From: Saccharopolyspora galaxeae
Lineage (GTDB): Bacteria > Actinomycetota > Actinomycetes > Mycobacteriales > Pseudonocardiaceae
Length of the DNA stretch: 64,000 bases
Direction: 5' to 3'
Assembly (NCBI RefSeq): GCF_016526145.1
Contig: NZ_JADDUE010000002.1
Location: 451,121 to 515,120, forward strand
Made by a program: the position numbers and the translations under genes. Below the pieces are notes generated by a model. The model was given only the letters and a program-made list of their open reading frames with translations. It was not told the origin of the DNA and ran no database searches. Below, one piece after another: positions 63,073 to 64,000 of the stretch (position 1 is the stretch's first letter; each line of letters starts with the position of its first letter).

Positions 63073-64000
63073 CAGCGCTCACCCGGCCGATCCGAACCGA
63101 CGACCCACATCGAGAAGTACTGCGAACCGCCGCCGTAGGCGTGCCCCACCGCGGTGCGCGCGCCGTCGACCTGGTTGTCCCCGGCGCGCTTCATTACTTG
63201 CTTGGCGGCTTCGGCGAAGCGCAGCATGCCGGAGGCGCCGATCGGATTCGAGGAGAGCACGCCGCCGGAAGGATTCACCGGCAGCCGACCGTCGATCGCG
63301 GTGGCACCGGACTCGGTCAGCCGCCAGCCGTCGCCTTCCGCGGCGAACCCCAGGTTCTCCAGCCACATCGGCTCGAACCAGGAGAACGGCACGTAGATCT
63401 CCGCGACATCCACTTCGGACAGCGGGTCGGTGATTCCCGCCTCCTTCCACAGCGCGGTGGCGGCGTCCTTGCCCGCCTGCGGACTCACCTGGTCGCGGCC
63501 GGAGAAGGTGATGGGCTCGGTGCGCATCGAGGTCGCGTGCACCCACGCGACCGGTGCCGCCGCGTCGCGGGCGGCGGTCTCGTCGCCGAGCACGATCGCG
63601 CAGGCGCCGTCCGAGGACGGACAGGTCTCGTCGTAGCGGATCGGGTCCCACAGCATCTGCGAACCCATCACCGACTCGACCGTCAGATCCGATTTGCGCA
63701 CGTGCGCGTAGGGATTCTTGCTGCCGTTGAGCCGATCCTTCACCGCGACCATCGCCCCGACGTGCTCCGGCGCGCCGGAACGGCGGATGTAGGAGCGCAC
63801 GTGCGGCGCGAAGTAGCCGCCCGCGCCCGCGCCGACCGGCATGTTGAACGGCGGTGAGATCGACAGCGCCCACATCGCGTTCGACTCGGACTGCTTCTCG
63901 AACGAGACCGCCAGCACCCGGCGGTGCACGCCGCCCTGCACCAGGCTCGCCGCGACGTTCGCGGTGGAGCCGCCGACGGAACCGGCGGTGTGCACCCGCA
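63072..64000 (-). CDS. Lipid-transfer/thiolase-like protein Ltp, partial (5' end beyond window)
   Basis: The C-terminal 309 residues of a non-classical thiolase of the Ltp3/Ltp4 type. Visible are RVLAVSFEKQSESNAMWALS, CPSSDGACAIVLGDE and NPSGGVLSSNPIGASGMLRF. Ltp proteins, often with DUF35 partners, act as retro-aldolases or thiolases in the last steps of sterol side-chain removal. The frame is open at the window edge; the start is not seen. Confidence 0.85.
   Translation of the reverse strand, partial: RVHTAGSVGGSTANVAASLVQGGVHRRVLAVSFEKQSESNAMWALSISPPFNMPVGAGAGGYFAPHVRSYIRRSGAPEHVGAMVAVKDRLNGSKNPYAHVRKSDLTVESVMGSQMLWDPIRYDETCPSSDGACAIVLGDETAARDAAAPVAWVHATSMRTEPITFSGRDQVSPQAGKDAATALWKEAGITDPLSEVDVAEIYVPFSWFEPMWLENLGFAAEGDGWRLTESGATAIDGRLPVNPSGGVLSSNPIGASGMLRFAEAAKQVMKRAGDNQVDGARTAVGHAYGGGSQYFSMWVVGSDRPGER

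Overview
The window is high-GC actinobacterial DNA (mostly about 70% G+C, many GTG starts, many overlapping GTGA/ATGA gene junctions). The first 19.7 kb keeps the gene order of the mycobacterial Rv0979-Rv0996 neighbourhood, and the last 24 kb is a KstR-type sterol catabolic cluster. Together these suggest a member of the Pseudonocardiales, possibly Saccharopolyspora or a relative. This is inference from gene content, not a database match.

Region 1 (1-19.8 kb) looks like core chromosome. It holds a GGDEF protein, a BluB/nitroreductase-like protein, and a set of zinc-independent ribosomal protein paralogues (S18, S14, L33, L28, L31B, L32) with a P-loop-less CobW/COG0523 protein, which is the classic Zur-type zinc-starvation locus. 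An mprAB two-component system follows, then deoR-galT, a PepD/HtrA-like protease and moaB2. The same CTCAG-N6-CTCAG direct repeat lies upstream of both mprA and pepD. After that come mscL, a SAF-domain protein, fmdB, 5-FTHF cyclo-ligase, galU, a MoeA/Glp protein, a RimJ-type acetyltransferase, a SepX/GlpR-like divisome membrane protein, and tRNA-Ala(CGC).

Region 2 (19.83 to about 27.5 kb, possibly to 38.3 kb) is an integrative element or island entered at the tRNA-Ala gene. The large serine integrase has no stop codon inside the element: its frame runs antisense through the tRNA into sepX. Behind it are a recombinase-domain protein whose nucleophile position is changed, a three-gene methyltransferase-type operon (first gene frameshifted), a 32-bp perfect palindrome and another frameshifted gene. 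No conjugation or replication genes are visible, so the element looks reduced. Beyond it lie an AceE-like thiamine-diphosphate enzyme with a divergent Lrp regulator, a GntR remnant, and a tight TetR-controlled operon: an acyl-CoA-dehydrogenase fold protein without the usual catalytic Glu, selenophosphate synthetase SelD, a PhpF-type nucleotidyltransferase, an ApgM-type phosphomutase, and a 40-aa ORF. A DUF2637 plasmid-type protein, an HTH protein and three tandem 190-bp repeats encoding paired RNA hairpins close this stretch. The SelD operon and the hairpin array are the two best candidates for undescribed biology.

Region 3 (38.6-64 kb) is aromatic and steroid catabolism: an amidohydrolase, homogentisate dioxygenase, a MaoC-type hydratase, kshB, a small Cys-rich protein, kshA and kstD; divergently hsaEGF and hsaADCB; and, after an interruption, fadD3, fadA5, CYP125, an NTF2-fold protein, an F420-type LLM oxidoreductase and an Ltp thiolase-like protein cut by the window end. 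Together they would carry sterol side-chain shortening (CYP125, FadA5, Ltp), ring opening (KstD, KshAB, HsaAB, HsaC, HsaD), cleavage of the C5 fragment (HsaE, HsaF, HsaG) and CD-ring activation (FadD3). Four KstR-like boxes sit in the expected promoters. A family of long intergenic hairpins occurs four times here. A small toxin-type island (ADP-ribosyltransferase domain, SseB-like partner, DUF397 and a truncated DUF5753 regulator) sits between hsaB and fadD3.
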